Origin: an uncultured Coprococcus sp.
GTDB taxonomy: Bacteria > Bacillota > Clostridia > Lachnospirales > Lachnospiraceae
Direction: 5' to 3'
NCBI GenBank assembly: GCA_947626675.1
Contig: CANQTC010000008.1
Coordinates: 1 to 64,000 of the forward strand
Length of the DNA: 64,000 nt
Shown here: positions 33,738 through 43,204 of the stretch, piece after piece
Position numbering within the stretch: position 1 is the first letter of the stretch
Layout: the number at the start of each line of letters is the position of its first letter
Notes under the pieces: model-generated
Database searches by the model: none
What the model was told of the DNA's origin: nothing
What the model saw: the letters and a program-made list of their open reading frames with translations, nothing else
Position numbers and translations under genes: made by a program

Positions 33738-35681
33738 ATGAAGAATTTAATTCGCATAACAGCAGCAACACCGAAGGTTCATATAGGAAATGTGACTGAA
33801 AATGTAAGAGAACTATCAGAGATTTACAGGGAATATCAGGATAAAACGGATATTATTGTAACGCCGGAATTATCGCTTACGGGATATACCTGCGCTGATT
33901 TATTTACAAACAGGCATTTGATAGAAAATGCAAAAAAAGGACTGATGACAATCGCCGCCATGACATCATGTGGGACCGGACAGCGTGCGGCGATTGTAGT
34001 AGGTCTGCCGTATGAAGTGGATGGTGAATTATTTAATTGTGCTGCATTTGTACAAAATGGAAAAGTAATAGCAGTTGTGCCAAAAACATACCTGCCGAAT
34101 TATGGTGAATTTTATGAGAAGAGATGGTTTACCGGGAGAAAATATGATGCAGAGCAGATAACATTTTCAGATGGCAGCAACGCTCTGTTTGGAAATAATA
34201 TCATCATACAGCTTGGAAGAAATGACGAAACTGTAAAAATTGGTATTGAAATATGTGAGGACGCATGGACACCCGTATCTCCGGGAAGACTGCTGGCGCT
34301 GAATGGAGCAGAGATAATCCTGAATCTTTCCGCATCAAATGAGGTAATCGGAAAGGAGCAGTTCAGGAGAAATCTGATAGGCGGAATTTCGTCAAGCTGT
34401 ATATGCGGTTATGTCTATGTGTCGGCAGGACGATATGAATCTACATCTGATATTGTTTTTTCCGGACACAATCTGATGTATGAAAATGGAAAAATGCTTG
34501 GCGAGATAAAGCCATTTGAAGAGAATGTAATCACAAGAGATTTTAATATGACGAAAATCCGTCACGACAGACTTGCGAATAAATCGTTTGCTGATTGCAG
34601 AAAAAACTGTACAGAACGGACATATGTATGCATCTCCTGCGATAAGCCTGTTATGGAGAAAAAAGATATTCTGGCCAAAGTTCCGATGACGCCGTTTGTG
34701 CCGTCAAGGGATGTGTTAAACAGATGTATTTCCATATTTCATATGCAGGTTGCAGGATTGCAGCGGAGGATAGAGGCAACGAAATGTAAATGTGTTGTAG
34801 TTGGTGTTTCCGGAGGACTTGATTCCACACTGGCGCTTCTTGTTTCTGCACAGGCGGTAAAAAATACAGGGCTTCCGGCATCTACCGTAATTGGGATTAC
34901 CATGCCCGGATTTGGTACGACAAATCGTACGAAGAATAATTCCATATCTCTTATGAAGCTGCTCGGCTGTGACATGAGGGAAATCAGTATAGTAAATTCT
35001 GTGCTGCAGCACTTTTCAGATATCGGTCATGACAAAGAACTGAAAGATGTTACCTATGAGAACTGTCAGGCGAGGGAACGGACACAGATTTTGATGGATG
35101 TGGCAAATAAGGAAGGCGGATTTGTAGTTGGAACAGGTGATTTATCGGAGCTGGCTCTTGGCTGGTGTACATATAATGGCGACCATATGAGTATGTATGC
35201 TGTCAATACAAGTATACCAAAGACACTGGTTCGCACGCTTGTAGATGAAATCGGTCATCACATGGAGAAAACAGGATTTGAGGGAATCGCGCCGGTTATA
35301 GAGGATATCATCGATACGCCTGTAAGTCCGGAGCTTCTGCCGCCAAATGCGGATGGAACGATAGCACAGAAAACGGAGGATACGGTCGGCTCGTATATAC
35401 TGCATGATTTCTTCTTATACTATACACTTCGTTATGGGATGACGCCGGAAGAGGTATATGAGCTGTGTAAGGCTGCTGTAAAACAAAACAGTCAATATTA
35501 TTTTAGTGATGAAGAAATTGAAAAATGGCAGAAGGTATTTTATACGCGTTTCTTCAGACAACAGTTTAAACGAAATTGTATGCCTGACGGTGTAAAAGTC
35601 GGTACGGTTTCAGTCAGTCCGAGGGGCGATTTAAGACTGCCTTCGGAGCTGGAGTTTGGTGATTTTGTTGAATTGGTTTAA
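33738..35681 (+). CDS. nadE: glutamine-dependent NAD+ synthetase
   Basis: A 647-residue two-domain enzyme. The N-terminal nitrilase-type glutaminase (about 1-285) shows the Glu-Lys-Cys set in TPELSLTGYT, VPKTYLPNY and GIEICEDAW. The C-terminal PP-loop synthetase shows GVSGGLDSTLALL near residue 355 and GTGDLSELALGWCTYNGDH near 465. It converts deamido-NAD+ to NAD+ using glutamine and ATP. This long form is typical of Clostridia. AGAGGAG lies 8 bases before the ATG at 33738. A TTG immediately upstream is not needed. Confidence 0.96.
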   Translation: MKNLIRITAATPKVHIGNVTENVRELSEIYREYQDKTDIIVTPELSLTGYTCADLFTNRHLIENAKKGLMTIAAMTSCGTGQRAAIVVGLPYEVDGELFNCAAFVQNGKVIAVVPKTYLPNYGEFYEKRWFTGRKYDAEQITFSDGSNALFGNNIIIQLGRNDETVKIGIEICEDAWTPVSPGRLLALNGAEIILNLSASNEVIGKEQFRRNLIGGISSSCICGYVYVSAGRYESTSDIVFSGHNLMYENGKMLGEIKPFEENVITRDFNMTKIRHDRLANKSFADCRKNCTERTYVCISCDKPVMEKKDILAKVPMTPFVPSRDVLNRCISIFHMQVAGLQRRIEATKCKCVVVGVSGGLDSTLALLVSAQAVKNTGLPASTVIGITMPGFGTTNRTKNNSISLMKLLGCDMREISIVNSVLQHFSDIGHDKELKDVTYENCQARERTQILMDVANKEGGFVVGTGDLSELALGWCTYNGDHMSMYAVNTSIPKTLVRTLVDEIGHHMEKTGFEGIAPVIEDIIDTPVSPELLPPNADGTIAQKTEDTVGSYILHDFFLYYTLRYGMTPEEVYELCKAAVKQNSQYYFSDEEIEKWQKVFYTRFFRQQFKRNCMPDGVKVGTVSVSPRGDLRLPSELEFGDFVELV

Positions 35682-35784
35682 AATGAATATTTAAAAATGT
35701 TTAAATATATAAAATTGATATATAAGATTATGAATTGCTGTGATATGATAGGCAAGATATTTATTTATGAGAGGAGATAAAAAC

Positions 35785-36759
35785 ATGAAGCTTGAAGTTA
35801 GAGACATTAAAAAGAGTTTTGATGGAAAAGAAATACTTCATGGTATTAATTTTAAAGTTGAAGGCGGACGGGCGCTTGGACTTTTGGGAAGGAATGGAGC
35901 AGGAAAGACGACAACCATAAGAATCATAATGGATGTATTCCATGCTGATTCAGGAGAGGTTCTTATGGATGGTAAGAAATTTGTGTTCACAAGCGACCAG
36001 ATAGGTTATCTTCCGGAGGAGAGAGGTCTTTATCCAAAGCGTGTAATAAAGGAACAGATGATATATCTTGGAAGGCTCAGAGGACTTACTAAGAAACAGG
36101 CCGTTGATAATACAGCGAAATGGCTGGAGCGTTTGCAGGTATCAGAATATGCAGGCAGAAAGCTGGATACTTTATCAAAGGGTAATCAGCAGAAGGTGCA
36201 GCTTGCCGCGACACTGGTGGCAGAGCCGGATATCGTTATTCTGGACGAGCCTTTTAGCGGACTTGACCCTGTAAATTCGCAGATATTGAAAGATGTTATA
36301 AGGGAACTGATTGCAGAGGGTAAGATTGTTATTTTCTCAAGCCACCAGATGAGTTATGTTGAGGAGTTCTGTGAGGATATTGTTATTATTAATCATGGAG
36401 AAGTGGTGCTTTCAGGCAATCTTGATGAGATAAAAGCAGAATATGGAAACGGAAGACGTGTTATAGCTGCTACGAATTATGAGGTTGATGCACTTGAGGA
36501 AATCTTGAAAGAAAATCTTTCTGAGAATGTAAAGATAGTTGGTAAGAACCGACATTATATTATTGTTGAATTGTCTAAAGGTGCTGACCAGTGGCAGGTA
36601 CTCGATGATTTGAAAAGGCTTCATATAGACATTAAGAATTTTGGTATGTATGAGCCATCCCTAAACGATATATTTGTTTCGCGGGTTGGAGAGGAAGAAG
36701 CGGAAGCAGAAGATAAACAGAATTTGTCTGAAGTTTCAGGAAAGGCAGGTAACAAATAA
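35785..36759 (+). CDS. ABC transporter ATP-binding protein, NatA-like
   Basis: A 324-residue ATPase: Walker A GRNGAGKTTTIR near residue 38, Q-loop region IGYLPEERGLYPK, signature variant LSKGNQQKVQLAATL, Walker B IVILDEPFSGLDP, H-loop SSHQM, and a C-terminal DUF4162-type domain (about 215-300). This C-terminal domain and the following permease are typical of NatAB-type sodium or drug exporters. The ATG at 35785 follows GAGGAG by 8 bases. The TAA stop and the next ATG share an A (TAATG), so the two genes are coupled. Confidence 0.92.
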   Translation: MKLEVRDIKKSFDGKEILHGINFKVEGGRALGLLGRNGAGKTTTIRIIMDVFHADSGEVLMDGKKFVFTSDQIGYLPEERGLYPKRVIKEQMIYLGRLRGLTKKQAVDNTAKWLERLQVSEYAGRKLDTLSKGNQQKVQLAATLVAEPDIVILDEPFSGLDPVNSQILKDVIRELIAEGKIVIFSSHQMSYVEEFCEDIVIINHGEVVLSGNLDEIKAEYGNGRRVIAATNYEVDALEEILKENLSENVKIVGKNRHYIIVELSKGADQWQVLDDLKRLHIDIKNFGMYEPSLNDIFVSRVGEEEAEAEDKQNLSEVSGKAGNK

Positions 36760-38006
36760 TGAAGAAGATAGGTACTATTTTAAAATATGAGCTTGGCAAT
36801 TATTTTTCAAGTAAATCATATATTATTTCAACATTACTGATTTGTGTTTTATGTATCGGCATTATGTTTGCGCCGAGGGTGATAGACTCTTTTAAGGGTT
36901 CGGATGACAGCACCGACGTATCTGATAAGAATGATGATGAGGATAAAGAAGAGGATTATTATCTGTTATATGATCCTGCTAATCTCGTAGATGTTGATAT
37001 GGCATCTGAATATCTTGAGAAAACAGAGATTAAGAAGGTTGCCGGTCTTGATGAATTAAAAAATCAGTTAGACAGCGAAGAAAGTAATGCAATAGCAGGA
37101 TTTGCCGTAAATTCTGTAAATGATTTTGATTATTATGTATATAATAAGGGAATGAATGACAACAATTCAAGCTTATTTGAAAGCTATATGAGTATGCTTG
37201 TAAAAATTGATTATTGTAATACGCATAATCTTGATGTAGAAGAATTTATGGGGATGGAAAACGCAGAAATAAATGTACATGAAAACATACTCGGTAAAGA
37301 TAGTACGCAGAATTATTGGTATTGTTATATTCTTGTAATTCTTGTATTTATGATTATCATTATGTATGGTGTACAAATTGCGACAGGTGTAGCAAATGAA
37401 AAGAGTAATCGTTCGATTGAGATTATGGTTACAACGACATCTTCCATACATCTTTTATTTGGTAAAGTATTTGCCGGTGCTATCGCAGCGCTGTTTCAGG
37501 TAGGTCTGGTAGCAGTCGGTTTACTGGGTTCATATCAGCTTAATAAAGAATATTGGGGCGGAGCAGTATCGATGTTCTTAGATATTCCGGGAGATGTATT
37601 GCTCGCATTTGCAGTATTTGGATTAGGTGGTTTCCTGGTTTATGCATTCCTTTATGGAGCGCTTGGAGCGCTTGTTTCAAAGATAGAAGACTTGAATAAG
37701 AGCGCGGGTACAGCACAGATGCTTGTTATGATTGTATATATTGTCGTTTTGACACAGCTTACAAATATAGATGGTGTAGTGATGAAGGTATGTTCATATC
37801 TGCCGATTAGTTCCTATAGTGCAATGTTTGCAAGGGTTGCGATGGGTTCTGTTGAGATGTGGGAGGTTATCGTATCAGCAATCATTCTGTATGTTTCCGT
37901 AGTTGTCATGGGTATCATTGGTGGAAAGATATTCCGGAATTCAACGCTCCGTTACGGTAATCCGATTAAGCTTAGTAATGCATTAAAGGATTTGAAGAAA
38001 AAGTAA
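36759..38006 (+). CDS. ABC-2 type permease, NatB-like
   Basis: A 415-residue membrane protein. One N-terminal helix (about 18-40) is followed by a large extracytoplasmic domain (about 45-185, very acidic at its start: SDKNDDEDKEEDYY), then about five more helices, the layout of NatB/YhaP-like exporters. GVANEKSNRSIEIMVTTTSSIHLLFGKVFAGA is the conserved cytoplasmic coupling segment. Substrate unknown. It lies just upstream of the MarR/NRPS-like genes but is separated from them by a terminator. Confidence 0.9.
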   Translation: MKKIGTILKYELGNYFSSKSYIISTLLICVLCIGIMFAPRVIDSFKGSDDSTDVSDKNDDEDKEEDYYLLYDPANLVDVDMASEYLEKTEIKKVAGLDELKNQLDSEESNAIAGFAVNSVNDFDYYVYNKGMNDNNSSLFESYMSMLVKIDYCNTHNLDVEEFMGMENAEINVHENILGKDSTQNYWYCYILVILVFMIIIMYGVQIATGVANEKSNRSIEIMVTTTSSIHLLFGKVFAGAIAALFQVGLVAVGLLGSYQLNKEYWGGAVSMFLDIPGDVLLAFAVFGLGGFLVYAFLYGALGALVSKIEDLNKSAGTAQMLVMIVYIVVLTQLTNIDGVVMKVCSYLPISSYSAMFARVAMGSVEMWEVIVSAIILYVSVVVMGIIGGKIFRNSTLRYGNPIKLSNALKDLKKK

Positions 38007-38025
38007 AGAAAACGTTTTTGGGAAA

Positions 38026-38067
38026 GCCTGCTAATAAAAAAATGATTTTTTGTTAGCGGGCTTTTTT
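38026..38067 (+). terminator. terminator of the NatAB-like operon
   Basis: GCCTGCTAA (38026-38034) pairs with TTAGCGGGC (38053-38061), with one G-T pair, followed by six T. Confidence 0.88.
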
Positions 38068-38079
38068 ATCAGAAATAAA

Positions 38080-38096
38080 ATTTCGTGTTGCGAAAT
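38080..38096 (+). promoter_or_regulatory. MarR operator 1 (upstream of its own gene)
   Basis: ATTTCG-TGTTG-CGAAAT, a 6-bp inverted repeat with 5-bp centre. It contains the -35 hexamer TTGCGA (38088-38093) of a promoter whose -10 is TATAGT (38111-38116, 17-bp spacing), so binding would repress. The same core (TTTCG-N2-TTGCGAAA) occurs before the NRPS-like gene. Confidence 0.7.
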
Positions 38097-38162
38097 AAAT
38101 TGGTTTGTGTTATAGTGTGCAGCATAGGCATTTGGCGGATTGATATGAAAAGAGGTGTAAGT

Positions 38163-38642
38163 TTGCAGATGGGCAGTATGTCGAATGAGCATAATATTGA
38201 AACTGATATAAAAGACGAATATCTGGGAGAGGAAATGTATAACCTGTTTGTTCAGGTCTTAAACCGCCCTGAGAATAGGAGTTTCTTTGACAGTATCAGA
38301 GGAGAGTATGGCGTTTTGTGGTATCTGGTGACGCAGGACAGACCTGTAAGCGCCGGAGAGCTGAAAGATAAATTACATGTAGTTCCGGGTAGAATGACAG
38401 ATATCCTTACGGCATTGGAGAAGAAGGGATTTATAGTCAGAAGGAAGGATGAAACAGACAGAAGAGTGGTAAGAGTCTGTCTGACAAAAGACGGAGCGCA
38501 GGAAGCGATGGCGAAAAGAAAAGCGATTCATGAAGAATATCAGGGACTCTTTGATATTATTAGTCCGAAAGAAGCGAAGGAGCTGATAAGGCTGTTGAAG
38601 ATATTGCTTACATATAATAGGAAGATTGATTCAGAAAATTGA
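38163..38642 (+). CDS. MarR-family transcriptional regulator
   Basis: A 159-residue regulator with the MarR winged helix: YGVLWYLVTQDRPVSAGELKDKLHVVPGRMTDILTALEKKGFIVRRKDETDRRVVRVCLTKDG, where DRR is the wing. The start is chosen at TTG 38163 with AGAGGTG 5 bases upstream. An ATG at 38169 would work as well. Its own promoter overlaps a TTTCG-N5-CGAAA palindrome, and a second copy precedes the NRPS-like gene, so it probably represses both and is released by a ligand (inference). Confidence 0.9.
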   Translation: MQMGSMSNEHNIETDIKDEYLGEEMYNLFVQVLNRPENRSFFDSIRGEYGVLWYLVTQDRPVSAGELKDKLHVVPGRMTDILTALEKKGFIVRRKDETDRRVVRVCLTKDGAQEAMAKRKAIHEEYQGLFDIISPKEAKELIRLLKILLTYNRKIDSEN

Positions 38643-38706
38643 TTGAAAAATGGCTGAACAGAGATAGGACAGGTATTTTATTCGTTTATATAAATTGAAG
38701 GATAAG

Positions 38707-38745
38707 ATGCGGTTAAAAGGATATATATGACCGCATTTATTTTTA
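38707..38745 (+). terminator. probable terminator of the MarR gene
   Basis: ATGCGGT (38707-38713) pairs with ACCGCAT (38730-38736), followed by TTATTTTTAATT. The stem is short but the T-rich tail fits an intrinsic terminator. Confidence 0.55.
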
Positions 38746-38753
38746 ATTAAATA

Positions 38754-38768
38754 TTTCGCATTGCGAAA
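38754..38768 (+). promoter_or_regulatory. MarR operator 2 (upstream of the NRPS-like gene)
   Basis: TTTCGCA-T-TGCGAAA is a perfect 7-1-7 palindrome, 20 bases before the NRPS-like start codon. It shares the TTTCG-N5-CGAAA core with operator 1. No clear -35/-10 pair is visible between the terminator and this site. Confidence 0.7.
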
Positions 38769-38787
38769 GAATGATAAGGAGATTATG

Positions 38788-41700
38788 ATGATTACATTTA
38801 ATAACACAAAGACAATATACGATTTGGTAAAGAATGTGGGTAAGGAGTATGAGAACAAAGTGTTCTTAAGATTTGAAAAGGATGATGTGATATTTGAAAA
38901 GGGATACGGAACATATTCTGTTGATACGATGGCAGTTGCGGCTTATATAGCAGAACAGAACCATAAGAGAGCGCATGCAGTTCATGCGGCGATATTAGGA
39001 AAGTGCAGCTATGAGTATCTTACCGTTCTCTTAGGCGCGCCGTGTGGCGGTGGTGTTGCCATTCCAATGGATGTGAAGTTGCCTGTTGATAAAATGGCGG
39101 AAAATTTAAAAAAGGCGGATACCGATATATTATTCTACGATTATGAGTTCTCTTCACAGGCAGATTTGTTAAAAGAATTATGTCCGTTTATCACCAGATT
39201 TATCTGTCTTCAAAGCAGGAAGAATACCCGCTGTGTTACGATGATTCATAAACTATATAGAGGGCAGGAGGTAAAGAAGGCGGTTAAGCCGGAGGATTGC
39301 TCCATGATTATATTTACATCAGGTACAACAGGTCGCGGCAAAGGGGTTATGCTCTCACATGGAAATGTTATTGATAATATGTTTTGTGCGGATGATGCTG
39401 AGGAGCTCTGTCTTAATGTGCTGCCGATTCATCATATATTTTGTATCAGTGGTGATGTTTTATTGGTACTTCGATATGGAAGTACGCTCTGCCTGTGCGA
39501 AGACCTTTCAAAGATGTTTTACTATATCCGTTTGTTTAAGCCTACGTTGATGCGTGTTGTTCCGATGATTGCAAAGATGATGGTTAATCGTGTAGCAATC
39601 GAGCAGAAGAAACATCCGGATATGAATGTTGCTGAAGTGAAAGAACGCGTATTGGGAAAGCGGCTGAACAGACTGACAAGTGGAGGCGGCTACCTGTCGG
39701 AGGTACTCTCAGATGCTTTATTAAATATTGGTATCGTTACAGGTCAGGGATATGGAATGTCAGAGTGTTCGCCGAAGATATCCGTTCCGGATTATGACAG
39801 AAAGGATAAGACGGCTTCTGTAGGCCATCTTGTAACAGGCTGTAAAGTGCGTATTGTGGATGGGGAGATACAGGTTAAGAGTCCTTCTGTGATGATGGGC
39901 TATTATCATGATGAGGAGCTTACAAGAGAGGCTGTTACAGAGGACGGCTGGCTGTGTACAGGGGATTTGGGATATGTAGACGATGAAGACTTCATCTATC
40001 TGAATGGCAGAAAAAAGAACCTGATTATTCTTAGTAATGGGGAGAATGTATCGCCTGAGATGATAGAGAATTATTTTGATGAGGATAAAATTATCGCAGA
40101 TATCCTTGTATATGGCAAGGACGAAATCATAGCGGCTGAGGTTTATCCAAACTTTGAGTATGCGCAGGTGCATGGAATTACGGATATTGATGCGGAGATA
40201 GATAAAATTGTCGCAAAACATAATCGCGAACTGCCATCATATGCGAATATCGCTGCGTGCAGGGTGAGAACAACGCCATTTAAGAAAACGTCTTCTAACA
40301 AAATTATCCGCGATGTATATTTTGCAGAGAAGAACAATTGCGAAGAAAGGCATAAGATGAACCGGAAGCCGGAAAATGATATACAGCGTAAACTATATGA
40401 GCTGGTTTCAAATGAAATCGGCAGTATGGAATTTGGCATTGACGATAATTTTTATCAGTGTGGTCTGGATTCGCTTGGAAGTACAATGCTGATTGCTGAT
40501 TTATCGGATGCATTAAATATTCATATCACATTATCTGAGCTTATGGAGAATGCAAGTATATTAGAACTTGAGGCTCTGATTAAGAGGAAGAACAGTGAAA
40601 AACAGGCTGATTTGTCAGTAAGAGCAGTTTATCCGCTGACAGCCATGCAGAAATACTTCGCTTATATTATTCCGGGCAATACGACCGGTAATCTGCCTTT
40701 TGCATTCCGTATGAGTAAGGACGTCAATCTGGATAGATTAAAGAAAGCAATTTATCAGGTGCTGGATGCACATCCGACATTGAAGGCTGTTGTGAAGCCG
40801 ACAGAACAGAAGTATTATGCCATTTACCGGGATGACAGCCGCGTGATAGATATTCCTGTGCTTCATATAGAGGATGCTTGTGCTGAGACGGTGATGCAGG
40901 AATTGGTAGTACCGTTTCGTTTCCGGGAGGATGATGATTTGGTTCATATCAAACTGTTTGAGGGAGAAAAGTATCATTATATGTTCTTTGATGTGGCTCA
41001 TTTTATGGGAGATGGGATTACGATGAACATTCTTATGGAAGATTTGAACAAGGCATATCATGGTGATATGATTGAAGCCGAAACATATACGGGATATGAC
41101 TATATACTGGAAGAACAGTTAAGGGAGGAAAATGGAATCAGACAAAGGGACAAGGCATATACAGAAAGCCTTATGAAGGATATCAGACTTACCAGAAGTA
41201 TCCTGAACAAATCAGAGTCTGAGGATTTATCCGAGGGAAGATACGGAACGATTAGAAAGCGGTTTGAGAAACTTCCGAGAAAGCAGGTTCTATATTATGG
41301 AAAACAGCATGGTGTATCTGAAAACGCTATGTTTATAGCAGCATATAACTACTGCATAAGGTTATTTTCAGATGAGGATAAGGTATTTGTAAACTCGATA
41401 CATTCCGGCAGAACGGACAGCAGATGGAACAGAATTGCGGGCGCTTTATTTGAAACCTATTATTGTACAAATGAACGCATTGAACATGAAACGGTAGAGG
41501 CGCTTCTGAAAAAGACCGGTGCGCAGATTATGGATACTATGCGGTGTGTTGTAAGCTGCCCGAGACAGGGAGAGATGTTTTTCCAGTTTCAGGGTGATAT
41601 TCTTGAAGTTCCGCAGATTGGTGGAGAAACGACAGAAAGAATCCGGGTGCAGCTTGATTCATTACCGTTTCATATGCAGGTTATGTTTGATGACAAAGGT

Positions 41701-42387
41701 TATTATATGGAACTTCGGTATTGGGAGAACAGATTTGACCGGGATATACTGGAAGTATTCCTTGTATGTTATGAGGCTGTGCTGAATGCAATGCTTGATG
41801 AAAATTCCGTACGCTGTTTGAAAAAGCATCTGCCGCAGTCTGTATATCCGAAGCACTATTATGTGGAAGCCGGGATATTGAATGAGGCAGCAGGTAAGGA
41901 TATTCTTATCAATGCTGATGAAGATGAACATATTAAAGTCTATGTATTTGACGAAAGCTATTCAAAGAAACCATATGGCGCATGGGGACCTGTATATGTA
42001 ATGAACTATGAACCGGAGAATTATACAGAGGTTGTACAGTATCCATATGGGGAGGGCGTTCTTTACGGAACAGGCTTAACAGGAAGAATTCTTCCTGACG
42101 GAACAATGGATTTCCTTGATAAAACAGGGCGTATGGTATTGACAGATGGTATCAGGGGAAGACAATACTATAATCTTGGATTGGCAGAGCGTACTTTAAG
42201 GCAAATGGCAGGCATAGAAGCGGCTGAATGTTATATGTGTTATGATGTGGAGTTCAATACGATGCTGCTGCATGCCGATATCAAGGTCTGCGGTGATATC
42301 AAAGAAGAGGAAATTAAGGAATATCTGAAAGAGCAGATTGGAGAGAATCTTGTTCCGGCATATATGCATATTGAAAAACTAAAATAA
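38788..42387 (+). CDS. NRPS-like protein: AMP-binding (A), carrier (PCP), condensation-like (C), remnant A tail
   Basis: A 1,199-residue multidomain protein. Residues 1-535 form an adenylate-forming domain (IIFTSGTTGRGKG near 175-187, GYGMSE, TGDLGYVDDEDF, catalytic Lys in TSSNKIIRD). LPIHHIF resembles acyl-CoA/fatty-acyl-AMP ligases more than amino-acid A domains. A carrier domain has S562 in GLDSLGS, the phosphopantetheine site. Residues 625-1040 form a condensation-like domain with AHFMGDG, keeping catalytic H738 and D742 but lacking the first His of HHxxxDG. Residues 1050-1199 resemble only the C-terminal end of an A domain (GRILPDGTMDFLDKTG..., LVPAYMHIEKL). No thioesterase or reductase domain is seen. 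AAGGAG precedes the ATG by 6 bases. Confidence 0.85.
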   Translation: MITFNNTKTIYDLVKNVGKEYENKVFLRFEKDDVIFEKGYGTYSVDTMAVAAYIAEQNHKRAHAVHAAILGKCSYEYLTVLLGAPCGGGVAIPMDVKLPVDKMAENLKKADTDILFYDYEFSSQADLLKELCPFITRFICLQSRKNTRCVTMIHKLYRGQEVKKAVKPEDCSMIIFTSGTTGRGKGVMLSHGNVIDNMFCADDAEELCLNVLPIHHIFCISGDVLLVLRYGSTLCLCEDLSKMFYYIRLFKPTLMRVVPMIAKMMVNRVAIEQKKHPDMNVAEVKERVLGKRLNRLTSGGGYLSEVLSDALLNIGIVTGQGYGMSECSPKISVPDYDRKDKTASVGHLVTGCKVRIVDGEIQVKSPSVMMGYYHDEELTREAVTEDGWLCTGDLGYVDDEDFIYLNGRKKNLIILSNGENVSPEMIENYFDEDKIIADILVYGKDEIIAAEVYPNFEYAQVHGITDIDAEIDKIVAKHNRELPSYANIAACRVRTTPFKKTSSNKIIRDVYFAEKNNCEERHKMNRKPENDIQRKLYELVSNEIGSMEFGIDDNFYQCGLDSLGSTMLIADLSDALNIHITLSELMENASILELEALIKRKNSEKQADLSVRAVYPLTAMQKYFAYIIPGNTTGNLPFAFRMSKDVNLDRLKKAIYQVLDAHPTLKAVVKPTEQKYYAIYRDDSRVIDIPVLHIEDACAETVMQELVVPFRFREDDDLVHIKLFEGEKYHYMFFDVAHFMGDGITMNILMEDLNKAYHGDMIEAETYTGYDYILEEQLREENGIRQRDKAYTESLMKDIRLTRSILNKSESEDLSEGRYGTIRKRFEKLPRKQVLYYGKQHGVSENAMFIAAYNYCIRLFSDEDKVFVNSIHSGRTDSRWNRIAGALFETYYCTNERIEHETVEALLKKTGAQIMDTMRCVVSCPRQGEMFFQFQGDILEVPQIGGETTERIRVQLDSLPFHMQVMFDDKGYYMELRYWENRFDRDILEVFLVCYEAVLNAMLDENSVRCLKKHLPQSVYPKHYYVEAGILNEAAGKDILINADEDEHIKVYVFDESYSKKPYGAWGPVYVMNYEPENYTEVVQYPYGEGVLYGTGLTGRILPDGTMDFLDKTGRMVLTDGIRGRQYYNLGLAERTLRQMAGIEAAECYMCYDVEFNTMLLHADIKVCGDIKEEEIKEYLKEQIGENLVPAYMHIEKLK

Positions 42388-42394
42388 TCAGATT

Positions 42395-42423
42395 GTGACT
42401 TTGCTATATAAATATGGTATCAT
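42395..42423 (+). promoter_or_regulatory. possible promoter of the response-regulator gene
   Basis: GTGACT (42395-42400), a 17-bp spacer and TATCAT (42418-42423) lie about 80 bp upstream of the ATG. Confidence 0.4.
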
Positions 42424-42505
42424 AGGGACATGTGATATGAATACATATACAAATTCAATTGACCGGTATGCAGCAGGCATCGGATATCAGGGGGAAAGAT
42501 AAAGT

Positions 42506-43204
42506 ATGGCAAGAATACTGATTATAGAAGACGATAAAGAAATCAACAGGCTTGTTTGTGAATATCTGTCTACGCTGGGGTATGATATGATATCCGCATT
42601 TAACGGCATGACAGGGCTTGAGACCTTTAAGGCAGAAAAAGACATTGCGCTGGTGCTGCTTGATTTGATGCTGCCATTTCAAAGCGGTGATATGGTACTG
42701 AAAAAGCTTAGGGAATTTTCACAGGTTCCTGTGATTATCCTGTCTGCAAAGGATATGGTGCAGACAAAAATCGATATTATCAGAACCGGTGCGGATGACT
42801 ATATAACGAAACCATTTGACCTTGATGAGGTGGCAGTCAGAATAGAGGCGGTGCTTCGGAGGCAGACAGGCAGCTATTCAGACAAAAAAGGGCGTGAGGA
42901 AAACGTGATACGGTTTAAAAATATGGAAATGGACGGAATTGCAAAATCAGTATTTGTAAACGGTCATAAGCTGGAACTGACAGTAAAGGAATATGCCATA
43001 TTGGAATTATTCCTGAAAAACCAGTCCAAACTTTTTTCAAAGGTGAATTTATTTGAGAGTGTATGGAATGAACCGTATTTTGCAGAGGATAATACCCTGA
43101 AGGTGCATATGAGCAATATCAGAAATAAAATTAAGCAGTATGATGAAGAAGAATATATAGAGACGGTATGGGGAATGGGATATAAGCTGAAAAATCAGAT
43201 TTAA
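42506..43204 (+). CDS. OmpR-family response regulator of an ABC-linked two-component system
   Basis: A 232-residue regulator. The receiver domain has the acidic pocket IIEDDKE, phospho-acceptor Asp in LVLLDLMLP (about residue 53), and Lys in ITKPFD. The C-terminal winged helix is LELTVKEYAILELFLKNQSKLFSKVNLFESVW...DNTLKVHMSNIRNKI. The cognate kinase is at 45077, with an ABC exporter between them, the layout of peptide-antibiotic sensing modules. Three direct repeats starting at its stop codon are the likely binding site for this protein. Confidence 0.94.
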   Translation: MARILIIEDDKEINRLVCEYLSTLGYDMISAFNGMTGLETFKAEKDIALVLLDLMLPFQSGDMVLKKLREFSQVPVIILSAKDMVQTKIDIIRTGADDYITKPFDLDEVAVRIEAVLRRQTGSYSDKKGREENVIRFKNMEMDGIAKSVFVNGHKLELTVKEYAILELFLKNQSKLFSKVNLFESVWNEPYFAEDNTLKVHMSNIRNKIKQYDEEEYIETVWGMGYKLKNQI

